Source: Geobacter sp.
GTDB taxonomy: Bacteria > Desulfobacterota > Desulfuromonadia > Geobacterales > Pseudopelobacteraceae
Reading direction: 5' to 3'
NCBI GenBank assembly: GCA_003574895.1
Contig: PJFB01000001.1
Span: 62,001-126,000, forward strand
Length of the DNA: 64,000 nucleotides
Shown: one piece after another, positions 25,523 to 32,650 of the stretch
How positions within the stretch are numbered: the first letter of the stretch is position 1
How the letters are laid out: each line of letters opens with the position of its first letter
Program-made: the position numbers and the translations under genes
The notes under the pieces: generated by a model
Seen by the model: only the letters and a program-made list of their open reading frames with translations
Told to the model about the DNA's origin: nothing
Databases searched by the model: none

Positions 25523-27547
25523 ATGGAATATACTTTTACCACAAATGGCCGTGTTGTTTCCAACATGTTTGCAAGCTATACGAACACGTTCGTTGCTCTC
25601 TGTGAGTTGATAAACAATTCCCTTCAAGCCAAATCGAAGGTAATCAATATTACCATCAGCGAATCAGCCGATAAAAAGGCTTTGTTTCTTAAAAAAATTG
25701 ATTCAATTGAAATAAAGGACAATGGCTGGGGAGTAAGCCAATCTGATTTCAAAAAGAAAATATTTGAGATAGGTACTGATGCCAAAGATGACGGACAAGG
25801 CATAGGCCGATTTGCTGCTTTCCAGATTGGTGAAGCTCTTACGATAGAAACAGTAGCAGAAGACAACGCGTTAAAAACATATACAAAAACCTTGCTAACT
25901 CTGAATGCTTCGATGCTTCAAGGTGAAGCAATTGAGAAAAAGAAGGTCAAGACCACACATACCCCCCTAGAAGGAACGCCGGAAACTTATTACCGGGTCA
26001 AAATATCCAACATCTACTCAGACGATGACACTAAAAAGGAAAAACGTAAAAAAACTCATAAAAGCCTGTATAGCGACAACATTGCAGAAGCTATATTTCT
26101 CCAATACCCTCTTGATATACTTCAAGATAAAGTTGCCTTTACTATCAATAGCAAACCGGTTGACAAGAACGATTACATCATTGGTGAAGCATGTGAACGA
26201 GACGAGTTGTTTACTGATTCCGATGGGGTTGAACATCCGACAAAACTCACATTCATAAGGTACAAGTCAGCCTCTAGCGGCGTGAAAGTTTTCCTTCGTG
26301 TTGATAACAGCGACATTAAAACGGTTGCACATTCATTCGACTATAAATGCGAACTTCCTGAGGCCGATTCATGGCTTGTTTACGTCGATGCCGACCTATT
26401 CAATAATAACAAAGACATATTCAGGAATTTACAAATTACGGATGTAGACCCGAATGCAAAACATCTTGTCCATTCAATCAAGGGATTTATTGACGGTTAT
26501 TTCCATGAAACTTTCAAGGAGTATTTCGACTTTTCAAAAAAACTGCGTACCGATACATATTACCCTTATAGACAACATAACGCATCCTCCGGCAGCAAGG
26601 CGGTCGTTTTTAACCAGTTGGCTTACTTCATCGAGGAAGAACATCGGATACTATTTTCAAAAAGCGATATCCGTAAGGTTATTTATCCCCTAATCGACAA
26701 GGCAATCAGTCACGGTGAGCTTATTGCAATTATTGAACAGGTTCTTAATCTGAACGTTGACGCTATCAAAAAGTTCAAAACTCTGATTGAGAGGACCAAG
26801 TTGGAAGAGGTCATATTCTTTACGGATGAAATAGCCCGTAAGTCCCAGTTCCTTGATTTTCTGCACAAAATCGTATATGGGGAACCCGCTAAACGGGTCA
26901 AAGAGCGTAGTGTGCTTCATAAAATTGTTGAAAAACAGCTCTGGATTTTCGGGGAACATTACACCAATGCCCCGACATTATTTTCAGATAAAAATCTTGA
27001 AAACAACCTTACGAAACTGAGAGAGAAATGGTTTGGCTACGAGCTTTCAGCGGATGACGACAATATAGATGAAGTAGAAGACGAGAAAAACAGGGATATT
27101 ACCGACCTGTTTTTCTTTAACGAGAGAATAGGTGACAATGGGAAACATGAGGTAATGATTGTTGAACTTAAACGACCTTCCTGCTTGATAAATCAAAAGG
27201 AGTTGAACCAAGTCGATAAGTACATGTTTGACATACAGAAGGTAGGTTGTTTTCCAACGGACGTTACTTTCAAGATTTATCTTATCAGTAGCAATATTAG
27301 TGAATTCGCAAAAACCAAAATTGGGATCGTTGATGATTCAAGACCTACTCTGTTTACGCATAGCAAAGACGGTAAAATTGAAATTCATGTCATGAAATGG
27401 GCAGATATACTTTCTAATAACCGACAAAAACTTTCTTACCTCGGAAATGTTTTAAATACAGAAGACGTTGATGCTACAGAAATGGTTAAAAAAGAATATC
27501 CAGCCCTTGACATGACCGGGATATTTAGCTCGATAACCAGCGGATAG
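25523..27547 (+). CDS. GHKL ATPase with C-terminal PD-(D/E)XK-like nuclease domain (candidate defence effector)
   Basis: A 674-residue protein not assignable to a named system by eye. Residues about 20-110 have the Bergerat ATP-binding fold: N-box E28-L-I-N-N, G1 D66-N-G-W-G and G2 GQGIGRFAAF (91-100), as in MutL/Hsp90/MORC-type ATPases. A transducer-like stretch follows (to about 330), then a helical, Lys/Asp-rich middle. Near the C-terminus D528, E548-L-K550 in IVELKRP, Q563 and Y567 have the order and spacing of a PD-(D/E)XK nuclease core (Shedu/restriction-like). The gene is much more AT-rich than its neighbours, pointing to transfer. It lies between two 289-bp direct repeats, beside a restriction-gene remnant and a zeta-kinase pair. 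ATP-gated DNA or RNA cleavage against phage is an inference from architecture and context. Confidence 0.8.
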   Translation: MEYTFTTNGRVVSNMFASYTNTFVALCELINNSLQAKSKVINITISESADKKALFLKKIDSIEIKDNGWGVSQSDFKKKIFEIGTDAKDDGQGIGRFAAFQIGEALTIETVAEDNALKTYTKTLLTLNASMLQGEAIEKKKVKTTHTPLEGTPETYYRVKISNIYSDDDTKKEKRKKTHKSLYSDNIAEAIFLQYPLDILQDKVAFTINSKPVDKNDYIIGEACERDELFTDSDGVEHPTKLTFIRYKSASSGVKVFLRVDNSDIKTVAHSFDYKCELPEADSWLVYVDADLFNNNKDIFRNLQITDVDPNAKHLVHSIKGFIDGYFHETFKEYFDFSKKLRTDTYYPYRQHNASSGSKAVVFNQLAYFIEEEHRILFSKSDIRKVIYPLIDKAISHGELIAIIEQVLNLNVDAIKKFKTLIERTKLEEVIFFTDEIARKSQFLDFLHKIVYGEPAKRVKERSVLHKIVEKQLWIFGEHYTNAPTLFSDKNLENNLTKLREKWFGYELSADDDNIDEVEDEKNRDITDLFFFNERIGDNGKHEVMIVELKRPSCLINQKELNQVDKYMFDIQKVGCFPTDVTFKIYLISSNISEFAKTKIGIVDDSRPTLFTHSKDGKIEIHVMKWADILSNNRQKLSYLGNVLNTEDVDATEMVKKEYPALDMTGIFSSITSG

Positions 27548-27563
27548 GAACAATTTTAACCGA

Positions 27564-27851
27564 CAAGGAAGACGGAGTTGTATGGGAATGTATCGTGGAG
27601 GGGATGCCATGACAGCGCACTACAGGGACCATATCGTAGAGACACTGGCGGACAAGGAAAAGATCACGGCAGCAGTCGTATCAGCAGTTCGTGCGGCTGT
27701 TCTCAGGCATAAACAGGCGGGCAACCCTATCGTTGTTATGAAGGACGGGAAGACTGTGTGGTTGCAGCCGGATGAAATCGAGCTTTAAAAGGGCACTGTG
27801 TTGTAATGTGATGCGTTGAGGGAAGGGAAGTACATATGGCGTCCCCCGAAT
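27564..27851 (+). repeat. Right copy of 289-bp direct repeat
   Basis: Counterpart of 24893-25181: the 3' tail of the zeta kinase (no start or catalytic part), the full 59-residue gene and its 3' flank up to CCCCCGAAT. It begins 17 bp after the stop of the GHKL-nuclease gene. Confidence 0.92.
27609..27788 (+). CDS. 59-residue partner protein, copy 2 (orphan)
   Basis: Near-identical duplicate of the 59-residue gene at 24938, here without a complete kinase upstream: only about 45 bp of kinase 3' sequence precede it. Differences from copy 1 include an Ala for Glu in the SAVRxAVL segment and Thr for Met before VWLQ. It could be expressed from the GHKL-nuclease transcript. If the small protein is an antitoxin, this would be a spare or anti-addiction copy; that is speculative. 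Confidence 0.65.
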   Translation: MTAHYRDHIVETLADKEKITAAVVSAVRAAVLRHKQAGNPIVVMKDGKTVWLQPDEIEL

Positions 27852-28007
27852 TTCTCATGAATCGCGACTCTTATTGGGTTTTAAGTGTGCTATCATCATA
27901 TTCAATTAAATTATATACGATCATATATTATTGTTGTACTTCGACATGGTTTCAGTGCAAATGTCGCTGATCGTACATATCAGAGCGACCGGATTGTCCT
28001 CAATTTA

Positions 28008-28102
28008 TTCCCGTTTCCCCTCCAAAAAACCTGAAAAGACCGACAGCATTGTCGGCCTTTTCATTTTGCAGCGTCCTTTTACTGTGGTACATGGCGCTGT
28101 CA
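28008..28102 (+). repeat. Right copy of tRNA-Gly 3'-end/leader repeat (attachment-site-like)
   Basis: Aligns with 24271-24366. The tRNA part reads TTCCCGTTTCCCCTCCA (one base missing in the acceptor region), then a terminator with a single mispaired base, then TTTTGCAGCGTCCTTTTACT onward identical for about 40 bases except near the end. It defines the right limit of the ~3.8-kb accessory segment. Confidence 0.6.
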
Positions 28103-28147
28103 CATCCGTCATGGCAGAACCAACGGCGCAGGAAAAATCAACTAACT
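28103..28147 (+). pseudogene. Fragment of a zeta-kinase 5' end
   Basis: After the right leader copy, about 45 bases match the start of the zeta-kinase gene with an internal deletion: the P-loop-coding ACCAACGGCGCAGGAAAA is retained, followed by TCAACTAACTAA, where the frame stops. Non-functional. Confidence 0.6.
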
Positions 28148-28155
28148 AACGCACG

Positions 28156-28446
28156 CTAGGTCTTCGGCTCGGTCCGGTTGATCATGGTATTGAAGTTCAG
28201 GCCCAGCAACTCCCGCGCTTCGCGCATGGCGACGGTAAAGCCGCTTCTGACGGCATGGTGGATCGCGTTGGGTTCCCCTTCCTCGTCCCACGGCCACCCG
28301 GTGCGGACGATCATGATGAGCAGGGTCTCCAGCTCGTCGGCCTTGTGGTGCAGATCGGCGTACTCCATCTCCATCTCTGACAGGAGCGACGGGGCAACTC
28401 CCTTCTCCTGCAGCGCGGTTTTCAATCTGGCCAGTGCATTGGGCAT
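28156..28446 (-). CDS. Conserved-looking 96-residue protein of unknown function
   Basis: Not recognised. From the ATG at 28446 (GGGAGG seven bases upstream on the reverse strand) it encodes an all-helical, acidic protein: MPNALARLKTALQEKG, a segment rich in Glu/Leu (LLSEMEMEYADLHHKADELETLL), then a Trp/Pro/Asp motif GWPWDEEGEP and a C-terminal helix. The longer upstream extension is low-complexity and has no start signal. It lies 79 bp after the HIT gene on the same strand, so the two may be co-transcribed. Confidence 0.65.
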   Translation of the reverse strand: MPNALARLKTALQEKGVAPSLLSEMEMEYADLHHKADELETLLIMIVRTGWPWDEEGEPNAIHHAVRSGFTVAMREARELLGLNFNTMINRTEPKT

Positions 28447-28525
28447 GGCAACCTCCCGTTTATTTTTCCAGTCTCTGATCCTGCTGTAATGCGGATATCC
28501 GGTACAACCCCAAAATAAATCAGCC

Positions 28526-28870
28526 TCAGTACGGACGCAGCTGCTTGCCGCAGCCGATATGCCAGTGGAGGTGCTTGGAGGACTGGTACTCACCCAGGTT
28601 GGTGTAGACGCGGGCTGCCCCGCAGCGCTCCATGAAGTCGCGGGCGATCAGCTTGGCCGCCCGCATCAGTTCCAGGAGCAGGTCGTTGTCCGCCTCCTCC
28701 AGGGTGATGAGGGATTCGATGTGCTTTTTGGGGAGCAGCACGACATGGTTCTCCCAGATGGGATTCGAATGGTGAAAGGCGAAGACATGCTCGTTCTCGA
28801 GGTAAACAGAGACATCCAGCAGCCCTTTCAGAATCTTGTCGCAATAGAAGTCGCAGGCTGGGTCGGTCAT
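28526..28870 (-). CDS. HIT-family hydrolase
   Basis: A 114-residue histidine-triad protein, probably a nucleoside phosphoramidate or dinucleotide hydrolase. The catalytic triad H100-L-H102-W-H104 is intact, preceded by NLGEYQSSKH in place of the more usual NxGxxxGQ. The N-terminal half has ENEHVFAFHHSNPIWENHVVLLPKKHI, the standard HIT substrate strand. AAGGAATTAGTAAA precedes the ATG at 28870 on the reverse strand. Confidence 0.92.
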   Translation of the reverse strand: MTDPACDFYCDKILKGLLDVSVYLENEHVFAFHHSNPIWENHVVLLPKKHIESLITLEEADNDLLLELMRAAKLIARDFMERCGAARVYTNLGEYQSSKHLHWHIGCGKQLRPY

Positions 28871-29028
28871 TTTACTAATTCCTTAATGGTGTCAGAAGTT
28901 GTGGGGAAGCCAGGAAGTTTGTCATCCGTATTTACAGTCGCCATTCACGTCGATGTCCTGCCAGATATTCGAGAGCCGGCCAGATGTCTCGATAGGTAAA
29001 CGGCTCGGTGACGTTCTTCCGGCTTATC

Positions 29029-29118
29029 TCAATACATAAACCCAAACACCCACAACGGCAACTTGTTCTTGAACTCTACCTCAATATCATCCGCCACAGT
29101 AACCAATGCGTACTTTGG
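29029..29118 (-). pseudogene. C-terminal scrap of an unidentified gene
   Basis: A 29-codon reverse-strand stretch reads PKYALVTVADDIEVEFKN then a hydrophobic end LPLWVFGFMY and a stop; it is cut by a stop codon on its upstream side. The amphipathic sequence looks like a real protein tail rather than noise, but the family was not recognised. Confidence 0.3.
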
Positions 29119-29161
29119 TCAATAATTTGCGAATCTGGATTGAAAAATGACCCACTTCAGC

Positions 29162-29312
29162 GTACTGTTTGACCCACCTGTATGGAGTAGCCAATGGTGT
29201 ACGGGCTACATTGGACGCCGATGCAGGTCAATGCTACACGCCGGTTCACGTCGCAGTAGCCTACCCATGACCAACCCCCAATTATACCTTTAAACGGTGG
29301 GTCAAGCCGTAC
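29162..29312. mobile_element. MITE-like element with 17-bp imperfect terminal inverted repeats
   Basis: GTACTGTTTGACCCACC (29162-29178) and the reverse complement of GTACGGCTTGACCCACC (29296-29312) match at 15 of 17 positions. No open frame inside. The TGACCCAC core also occurs just outside on the left (29147-29156, AATGACCCACTT). Size and shape fit a non-autonomous element or an insertion-sequence relic. Confidence 0.45.
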
Positions 29313-29433
29313 TCCGATTCCGGGTCAGACGTCGAAGCCGATGCAAGGTCATGTATTGAAAGGATATCCACCACTTTTGCAAGGCTCTATGAACGGGCAC
29401 TTGGCCAAAAAACCACGAGAAAAGAGAGAAATC

Positions 29434-29724
29434 ATGTCAATAGTCACTGTCGTAGCGAAGCTGGTTGTCAAAGAGGATGCGGTACAGACCGTAAAGGCTG
29501 AATTATTAAAACTCATCGAACCGACCAGGCAGGAAAAGGGCTGCATCGAATACCGATTGCACCAGGATAACGCTGCCCCCAATATTTTCATCTTCTATGA
29601 GAACTGGGAGAACATGGCTTCTTTGGAGCAACATTTGAACACAACCCACTACAAAAACCACGTCGTCGCCGTTACTGGCTTGATAAGCGATAAGGTTGTG
29701 CATAAGATGACCTGCATTGCCTAA
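29434..29724 (+). CDS. Antibiotic-biosynthesis-monooxygenase (ABM) fold protein, YgiN-like
   Basis: A 96-residue ferredoxin-like alpha-beta barrel protein of the ABM superfamily. The start is the ATG at 29434 (MSIVTVVAKL, GAGAGAA upstream); the longer frame from 29341 begins in debris. Typical features: TVVAKLVVKEDAVQTVKAELLKL, PTRQEKGCIEYRLHQD, FYENWENMASLEQHLNTTHY and a closing helix. Relatives include quinol monooxygenase YgiN and heme-degrading enzymes; the substrate cannot be told. Confidence 0.88.
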   Translation: MSIVTVVAKLVVKEDAVQTVKAELLKLIEPTRQEKGCIEYRLHQDNAAPNIFIFYENWENMASLEQHLNTTHYKNHVVAVTGLISDKVVHKMTCIA

Positions 29725-29809
29725 AGGCTGCCATGCTGGAGATGGGGTCAATGCGAATTGGACGTAACGCTTTGATAAACATAAACTAAAAATGATGGGG
29801 AGATAACAT

Positions 29810-30265
29810 TTGAAAGTCACAGAAAAATCCTTGCGCGCTCGGTGCACTGAATTGAACTTGGGAGTATTGAAAGACACTACATTCGGAATCCGTTTTGAAC
29901 GCTTGTCGGCCGGGTACAAGGTAGAGCTTCAGTACCGGGATGCAACGCCTCCACAGGTGCTCATCCAAGAGGCTACGGCATCTGAAGCCGCTGCAGCCAT
30001 TGAAGGAGCAGTGGTCGGCGCCGTTGCGGTAAAATCAGCCGGGACCGGTACTCCGGAATACGTAACAAGAGAAACCTTTGTGCGTCAAGCCGGCGAGCGG
30101 TGCCCAAAATGTCAGACAAAAGATCTGAATATCGGTCACATATCTGTTGGCAAAGGCGAGATGGTCCAGATGTGCTCATGCGTCCGTTGCGGATTAACCT
30201 GGAAGAGTATCTATCGACTGGATGACTACGACTGTTCCTCGGCTACGGTGGTGCTTGAACCATGA
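29810..30265 (+). CDS. Zinc-ribbon protein of unknown function
   Basis: A 151-residue protein starting with TTG at 29810 behind GGGGAG (no better in-frame start). The first 60 residues are a mixed alpha-beta segment (RARCTELNLG, GIRFERLSAGYKVELQYRD). A central Ala-rich helix leads to a C-terminal zinc ribbon with C-x2-C (CPKCQTK) and C-x-C-x2-C (CSCVRCG). It overlaps the following thioesterase reading frame by four bases (ATGA), so the two were one translational unit. DUF35-like zinc ribbons often escort acyl-CoA thioesters, but this match is only by pattern. Confidence 0.72.
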   Translation: MKVTEKSLRARCTELNLGVLKDTTFGIRFERLSAGYKVELQYRDATPPQVLIQEATASEAAAAIEGAVVGAVAVKSAGTGTPEYVTRETFVRQAGERCPKCQTKDLNIGHISVGKGEMVQMCSCVRCGLTWKSIYRLDDYDCSSATVVLEP

Positions 30266-30674
30266 TGCAGATTATCGACGATCATCGCTGTTTTGTCTGC
30301 GGCAGGGAAAATCAGATCGGCCTGAAAGCCGAGTTTGCCCTTGATCCTGAAAGACGACGTGCGGAGACGCGGGTGTCCATAGGTGCTGAGTTTCAAGGCT
30401 GGCAGGGGATAACCCACGGGGGGATTGTTTCGGCACTGCTTGATGAGATATGTGCTCAAGCTTGCATGTGTTGCGGGCTCAGTGTAGTTACCGCGAGATA
30501 AAAATACGATATAAAGCACCAGTTCCGACAGGATCGGTGGTTACCGTTATTGGCGAAGTGGTTGGTGAACGCCGCCGTCTGGTTGATGCAAAGGGGTGGG
30601 TAGAACTTGACGGAAAAATCATGGCGGAGGCCGAGGTGGTCATGTACCGGACTGCACAGCTCTTGAAAACGTAG
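30262..30674 (+). pseudogene. PaaI-type hot-dog thioesterase disrupted by a frameshift
   Basis: The first frame (30262-30501) encodes the N-terminal half of a hot-dog acyl-CoA thioesterase: CFVCGRENQIGLKAEF and the catalytic-loop block GWQGITHGGIVSALLDEI. It then stops at TAA a few codons after SVVTAR. The second half continues in another frame from about 30496 (REIKIRYKAPVPTGS, VTVIGEVVGERRRLV, to the TAG at 30674). A one-base change near 30492-30500 would restore about 137 residues of normal family length. Either a recent inactivation or a sequencing error; nothing at the site (no slippery heptamer) suggests programmed shifting. Confidence 0.85.
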
Positions 30675-31259
30675 CAATCATCTCTCAACGTCCCGAAAAG
30701 CGCCCTTTCCTGACGGAAACTAAATTATTTTGTTGTTTCGGGGGCTAGGTTTCGCATCGTTATTGACCATTCCCAAGCCATTCCAAGGCCGCTCAGGTCA
30801 GCTTTTTGCTGATTTGGCGGCTTTTCCTGCTTTTAACGTTTTTATCTGCTTTATGTCTTAATACACCGGAAAAGGTGAGCCAACGATTTCTCTCGCCCGT
30901 TTGATAGTGCCCGCCTTCTACCCCTGTTTTCGAATCTATCCTCCGGTTGAATCCGTTGGGTTGGAGAAGGGTGCCGGTGTGTGGCATTTTTGCACGATAA
31001 ATTTGACTGAAATCTGATCATTTTGCTCGCCGATTCAAAGCCTTGCAATAATTATATTTGTCGGAAATAATTACCAAGTTTTTATGAGTTGTGCTATATG
31101 TAATCGTTGGAAAGCTCTTTGTTATAAGCACTGGAATTTAGATCGTGGTGTCGGTTGCGCCGATGTGATCTTCGGATATGGCATAAGGCCGTAATGGGTA
31201 CATAAAGCATGGCGGGTTTCAATGATGGGCGACTACATGTCTGTGGTTAGGGGGGGAAG
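30675..31259. other. 585-bp intergenic region before tolC
   Basis: No convincing gene. A hairpin at 30785-30825 probably ends the upstream unit. The rest (30830-31245) should contain the promoter of the tolC-giant gene operon, but no clear -35/-10 or -24/-12 pair and no recognisable c-di-GMP riboswitch was found. Two short reverse-strand frames here have no coding character. Confidence 0.4.
30785..30825 (+). terminator. Hairpin terminator after the thioesterase pseudogene
   Basis: AAGGCCGC-TCAGG-TCAGC, TTTTT, GCTGA-TTTG-GCGGCTTTT: two stacked stems (GCCGC/GCGGC and TCAGC/GCTGA) with an internal loop, ending in CTTTTCC. Confidence 0.55.
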
Positions 31260-32612
31260 GTGGGAAATAATATTTGTAAATTTATTGGCAGGTTGTCATT
31301 AGTTTCGCTCTTGTGCGTATTGTCAGGTAATTTCTGTTCCGCAGGCGCAACCGATATTTTGTATTTTTATAGCCTTGCCCTGCATAACGATCCTCAACTG
31401 CGCGGTTCCGAGTATGATCACCTGGCATCCCGCGAAACACTGCGCCAGGCATATGCTGGGCTGCTGCCCCAAATCTCTGCCGACGTGAGCTACACCTACA
31501 CGTTTCAGGACATCTCCAACTCGGAGAATACGGTGTATGCGGTAGGGCAGACCGACTACAACACCCAGTCCTACGGCGTCAATCTGACCCAGCCCCTGTT
31601 CCGCTATTCCTCCTTCCTGACGGTAAGTCAGGCCAAGACCATACTGAAACGCTCCGACCTGGAGCTGGAAAAGGCCAAACAGGACTTGATAATGCGGCTT
31701 TCCGAGGCCTACATGGAGGTTCTGTCCTCCAAGGACAAGCTGGCCGCGGTCGTGGCCGAGGAAACGGCGCTGACATCCCATTACGAACTGGCCAAAGGAA
31801 GGGCCGATAAAGGCCTGGCGCCCATAACGGATCTCTATGACGCCGAGGCGCGGCTGGCGGCGGTAAAAGCGCAAAGGGTCGAGGCGGAGTACGTGGTCAT
31901 CGACTCTTATCAGGCCCTTTCCGAGATGTGCGGCGTGGCGGTTGTAGATACCAAGAAGCTGAAAGACGAGATTCCGCTTACCCCTCCATTCCCCAACAGC
32001 GTAGATACCTGGATCGAAGCAGCCTCAAAACAAAACCTGGAACTGTTGATCCAGAAGGCCAAGGCGGAGATCGCCGACAAGGAGGTCGCCCGCCAGAAGG
32101 CCGCCTATTATCCCACCCTGGATTTCCAGGCCGATTATGCCTACAAGGACACGACCGGCACCATGTTCGGCGGCGGGAGCACCACCCAGAACTATGACCT
32201 GATGGTCAAACTCAATATCCCCATTTACGAAGGGGGGCTCACCACCTCCAAAAAGCGGGAAGCCGAAAGTCAGTATCAGAGCGCCCTCCAAGCGACGATC
32301 CGGCAGACACGCACCGCAGAGCGCAAGGTCCGCTCGACGTACGGCGGCGTCTTGAGCGCCACTAACAGAGTGGTGGCAATGAAGAAGTCAGTAGAAGCGC
32401 AACAGGTGGTTGTTGAGGCCAAGGAAGAAGGTTTCAAGGCGGGCCTGCTCGTTGGCCTGGCCGTGCTGGATGCCATGCAGGACCTGTACAAATACAAAAA
32501 AGAGTATTCGCTGGCCCGCAATGATTATCTCCTGAACACCATGCGGCTCAAATATACCGTCGGGACCTTGGGAGAAGACGACCTCAAGCAGATCAATGCG
32601 TTCTTGCAGTAG
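31260..32612 (+). CDS. TolC-family outer-membrane channel protein
   Basis: A 450-residue outer-membrane efflux/secretion protein. Signal peptide visible (ISLVSLLCVLS-like stretch, cleavage near SAGA at about residue 28-30). The two TolC internal repeats are clear: LALHNDPQLRGSEYD ... LPQISADVSYTY ... VNLTQPLFRYSS, then the echo LELLIQKAKAEIADKEVARQKAAYYPTLDFQADY ... VKLNIPIYEGG. Long heptad-rich helices between them form the periplasmic tunnel. Start GTG at 31260 lies next to a GGGGGGAAGG tract; other non-ATG starts nearby are possible. It precedes the giant gene by 38 bp and most likely provides the outer-membrane exit of the type I system for it. The partner ABC transporter and membrane-fusion protein are not in the window. 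Confidence 0.93.
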   Translation: MGNNICKFIGRLSLVSLLCVLSGNFCSAGATDILYFYSLALHNDPQLRGSEYDHLASRETLRQAYAGLLPQISADVSYTYTFQDISNSENTVYAVGQTDYNTQSYGVNLTQPLFRYSSFLTVSQAKTILKRSDLELEKAKQDLIMRLSEAYMEVLSSKDKLAAVVAEETALTSHYELAKGRADKGLAPITDLYDAEARLAAVKAQRVEAEYVVIDSYQALSEMCGVAVVDTKKLKDEIPLTPPFPNSVDTWIEAASKQNLELLIQKAKAEIADKEVARQKAAYYPTLDFQADYAYKDTTGTMFGGGSTTQNYDLMVKLNIPIYEGGLTTSKKREAESQYQSALQATIRQTRTAERKVRSTYGGVLSATNRVVAMKKSVEAQQVVVEAKEEGFKAGLLVGLAVLDAMQDLYKYKKEYSLARNDYLLNTMRLKYTVGTLGEDDLKQINAFLQ

Positions 32613-32650
32613 TGATATTGTAATCAGGCAGGTTAAGCCGGGGGTGGCTT

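Larger units (their letters stand above)
27852..28155. other. AT-rich spacer with remnant of the tRNA-Gly/zeta leader
   Basis: No intact gene. Bases 27860-28000 are AT-rich and featureless apart from short ATAT runs. From 28008 the sequence repeats the tRNA-Gly 3' end, terminator hairpin (28034-28067, one stem mismatch) and leader. After that a broken copy of the kinase start can still be recognised (ACCAACGGCGCAGGAAAA, the P-loop codons) before running into TAA. Confidence 0.6.
28871..29433. other. 563-bp region of gene debris and a MITE-like element
   Basis: No intact gene. It holds the HIT promoter side, a 29-codon reverse-strand frame that looks like the tail of a lost gene (29029-29118), a 151-bp inverted-repeat element (29162-29312), and the leader of the downstream monooxygenase-fold gene. 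Confidence 0.5.

Noticed and set aside
30480-30510. Programmed ribosomal frameshift in the thioesterase
   Set aside because: No slippery heptamer, stimulatory stem or known precedent in this family; a simple indel is more likely.
30793-31048. Short reverse-strand frames upstream of tolC
   Set aside because: Basic, compositionally odd, without a ribosome site or recognisable domain, and overlapping the terminator hairpin.
30830-31245. c-di-GMP riboswitch or sigma-54 promoter before tolC
   Set aside because: Searched for because of the adhesin context; no GEMM-like core and no correctly spaced GG/GC pair was found.
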